NCBI GenBank assembly: GCA_963797565.1
Contig: CAWCPM010000009.1
Span: forward strand, 43,480-107,479
Direction of reading: 5' to 3'
DNA length: 64,000 nt
From: JAICYJ01 sp963797565
GTDB lineage: Bacteria > Actinomycetota > Thermoleophilia > Gaiellales > JAICJC01
The notes beneath the pieces are model-generated. The model was not told the origin of the DNA. It made no database searches and saw only the letters and a program-made list of their open reading frames with translations. Numbering within the stretch: position 1 is the first letter of the stretch; each line of letters begins with the position of its first letter. The translations under genes and the position numbers were made by a program. Positions 62,321-64,000 of this stretch are shown one piece after another.

Positions 62321-63003
62321 TTGCGCGCTTCCTGGGCCATCTGCTCGTATTCGGCCGCCGCGTCCTCGGGGCTTTCTGGTTCGAACCACTCTGGATTCGG
62401 ATACCCGCTCTCGCGTAGTGCCGTAGCCAGCGCGTTGGCATCAAAGGCGCTGCGGCGATGCTCCACGGTTGGCCCAAACACGGACCAGTAGGCCCAGCCG
62501 GACTCGCCCTGGTAGGGCATCCCCACGCTGCCGGCGTTGACCAGGCGCCGGTTTGCCACCGTACGGTCGAACTGGACGTGGGTATGCCCGGACACGACCA
62601 GGGCTTCGTCGACGCCCTCCAGCATCGGCTCGATCCGTGCGACAGTCGACACGGCCGTGACGATGTCCTCGTCACTGCGTGGAGAGCCGTGACAGAAGCA
62701 CACCGCACCGAGGCCGTCAACGTCGATCGTGACCGTCGCGGGCAACTCCGCCAGCCACGCGGCGCGTTGTTTCGGGACGCGCTTGCGCACCCACTCGCTC
62801 GGGTCGCGATCACAGTTCCCACGCACCCAGACCAGCGGGGCGGCGACCGCGTCCAGCACCGTGAGCGTCTCGGCCGGCAGCGGCCCCTCCACCACGTCTC
62901 CGCCCACCACGATCATGTCGGCACCCGACCCAGATACGTCCGCGAGCACCGCCTCCAGCGCCGGAACGTTGCCGTGAATGTCATAAAGCGCCGCAACCCT
63001 CAC
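62317..63003 (-). CDS. Metallophosphoesterase
   Basis: A 228-residue calcineurin-like phosphoesterase of the YfcE/MJ0936 type: YDIHGN (Asp-x-His metal ligands), VVGGDVVEGP, VRGNCDRD (GNH motif with Cys-Asp, as in this subgroup) and VSGHTHVQFDR with the last histidines. The first metal ligand Asp8 is kept. GTG start at 63003. It may be a phosphodiesterase for cyclic nucleotides or another small substrate. It lies 27 bp after the thioredoxin-fold gene on the same strand, so the two may be one transcript. Confidence 0.87.
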   Translation of the reverse strand: MRVAALYDIHGNVPALEAVLADVSGSGADMIVVGGDVVEGPLPAETLTVLDAVAAPLVWVRGNCDRDPSEWVRKRVPKQRAAWLAELPATVTIDVDGLGAVCFCHGSPRSDEDIVTAVSTVARIEPMLEGVDEALVVSGHTHVQFDRTVANRRLVNAGSVGMPYQGESGWAYWSVFGPTVEHRRSAFDANALATALRESGYPNPEWFEPESPEDAAAEYEQMAQEARN

Positions 63004-63030
63004 CCCGACACGATATCGCCGATGCCGCGC

Positions 63031-63996
63031 CTACCCGAAGGTGAACACATATGCCTCGACCCCCGGAGCGCTGAAGGTGATCCCGAACGTGCGATCGACG
63101 ACCTGTCCCGGTTGGCGCACAAGCTGGTAGAGCCGCGGCTCTACCAGGGTGCCGTTGCCCTCGCTGTCGACGTCGAGACCGTGCGCCGAACCTGGCGCCT
63201 CGCCGTCCAGGATCACACGGAAGGGGATCTGGGTTCCTTCGCGTGACCGGATCACGAGGTTCACGTCCCGCGCGTGGAAGCGAAACGCGATGCCACCTCC
63301 GGCCTCGTTGAGCACGCTCGCCCGTTCCTCGATCGTCCATTCGCCCGCGAGTGCCCACCGATTTCGGGGCAACTCGTCGGGTAATGCGTAGCTGCGCGGC
63401 ACATCGTCGCCAGCGGCAAAGTTCCGTCCCTGGTCGTAGCCGAGATAGGTCTCCGGCGACTCCAGGTTCCCCCAGTCGGCCTGTGCCTCGACGCCTTCGG
63501 GAGAGATCGCGACGAGGTCGTCGGAGACGCTCCCCGAGCCCGCCTCGCGCAGCAGGCGCTGGATCACCCGCTCACACTCGTCGTAGGCACCTTCTCCGAA
63601 GTGGTGATACCGGATCCGCCCCTCGGCATCGGCGATGTACAGCGCGGGCCAGTAGTGGTTGTTGCATGCTCGCCACACCGCGTAGTCGGTGTCGAGCGCG
63701 ACGGGGTGGTCGATCCGCATGGCGCTCACGGCACGGCGCACGTTTTCGACGTCACCCTCGAATGGGAACTCCGGTGTGTGGACGCCAACCACGACCACGC
63801 CGTCGTCTCGGTACCTCTCGGCCCAGGCCCGCACGTACCCGAGCGTGCGCAGCCAGTTGATGCACGTGTACGTCCAGAAGTCCAGCACCACGACCTGTCC
63901 GCGCAGGCCGGCTGCGGTCAGCGGCGGCGAGTTGAGCCAACCGGTGGCCCCCTCGAAGCCGGGGAGTCGGCTCTCGATGGGCAGGGTGTCGGACAC
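63031..63996 (-). CDS. Thioredoxin-fold protein similar to the C-terminal part of DipZ
   Basis: A 321-residue protein with a TlpA/thioredoxin-like N-terminal half: VVVLDFWTYTCINWLRTLGY, GVHTPEFPFEGDVENV and the cis-Pro segment HYWPALYIADAEGRIRYHHFGEG. The redox motif is C45-I-N-W48, so the second cysteine of CxxC is Trp; the partner Cys is lost. The C-terminal half (about 190-321) is the beta-sandwich seen behind such domains in DipZ. No signal peptide is visible. The GTG at 63996 is 4 bp from the window edge, so a longer N terminus outside the window cannot be excluded. Confidence 0.8.
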   Translation of the reverse strand: MSDTLPIESRLPGFEGATGWLNSPPLTAAGLRGQVVVLDFWTYTCINWLRTLGYVRAWAERYRDDGVVVVGVHTPEFPFEGDVENVRRAVSAMRIDHPVALDTDYAVWRACNNHYWPALYIADAEGRIRYHHFGEGAYDECERVIQRLLREAGSGSVSDDLVAISPEGVEAQADWGNLESPETYLGYDQGRNFAAGDDVPRSYALPDELPRNRWALAGEWTIEERASVLNEAGGGIAFRFHARDVNLVIRSREGTQIPFRVILDGEAPGSAHGLDVDSEGNGTLVEPRLYQLVRQPGQVVDRTFGITFSAPGVEAYVFTFG

Positions 63997-64000
63997 GCTC

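Overview
The window is 64 kb of high-GC (roughly 68-70 percent), densely packed bacterial chromosome with ATGA/GTGA stop-start overlaps and many GTG starts. The gene content (EmrB/QacA transporters, class F sortase domain, DUF7507 surface repeats, DUF1269, DUF3618, CE1758/CE1759-type flavin enzymes, CatE-like VOC protein) points to a high-GC actinobacterium; class Thermoleophilia would fit, but that is inference. I found no rRNA, tRNA, CRISPR array, insertion sequence, integrase or phage gene.

Region 1 (1-9.3 kb) is a catabolic operon: the end of an acetoacetate decarboxylase-like gene, an SDR dehydrogenase, an aldehyde dehydrogenase (frameshifted), a cytochrome P450, a glutamine-synthetase-like ligase, a second P450, a Rieske ferredoxin and a small nucleotidyltransferase. 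On the opposite strand are an iron-type alcohol dehydrogenase (frameshifted) and a PAS-GGDEF diguanylate cyclase. Ligase, P450s and ferredoxin together suggest oxidation of an amine or another hydrophobic substrate.

Region 2 (9.3-20 kb) holds a TetR-regulated multidrug efflux gene with matching candidate operators in front of regulator and pump, a two-domain VOC protein broken by two frameshifts, a four-gene minus-strand operon (HAD hydrolase, P-loop kinase, DUF1348, FrnE-like DsbA), an aminoglycoside-phosphotransferase-like kinase and a membrane-fused spermidine-synthase-like protein.

Region 3 (20-25 kb) is an NAD-linked, molybdenum/tungsten formate dehydrogenase operon. The catalytic subunit has an in-frame TGA at the selenocysteine site, with a near-ideal bacterial SECIS hairpin 11 nt downstream. 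The N-terminal [4Fe-4S] MopN domain, normally part of the catalytic chain, sits at the end of a separate iron-sulfur subunit. The NuoE and NuoF-like parts are fused. One frameshift interrupts the catalytic gene.

Region 4 (25-31 kb) has a 197-bp fold-back element with 18-bp perfect terminal inverted repeats between two convergent genes. It is followed by a 1403-residue surface protein with six DUF7507 repeats, fused at its C terminus to a class F sortase domain.

Region 5 (31-57 kb) is rich in stress, ion-homeostasis and signalling genes: P-type ATPase, DUF1269, a SulP / CYTH-like / PPK2 / lipid kinase operon, PAP2, holin-X-like, DUF3618, CPA antiporter, cupin and VOC proteins, a MarR-controlled luciferase-like monooxygenase / FMN reductase operon with a perfect palindromic operator, a cluster of three response-regulator-type proteins and two histidine kinases (one with five tandem GAF domains), DUF1003, universal stress protein, AI-2E transporter, HdeD and BON proteins.

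Region 6 (57-64 kb) encodes a rhomboid protease, a second EmrB/QacA transporter, an exported Vgb-like beta-propeller with a cupredoxin-like domain, an S1C protease with PDZ, a metallophosphoesterase and a thioredoxin-fold protein.

Five apparent frameshifts in four genes all lie in the first 25 kb and all are net +1, so indel errors in the sequence must be considered before these genes are called dead.
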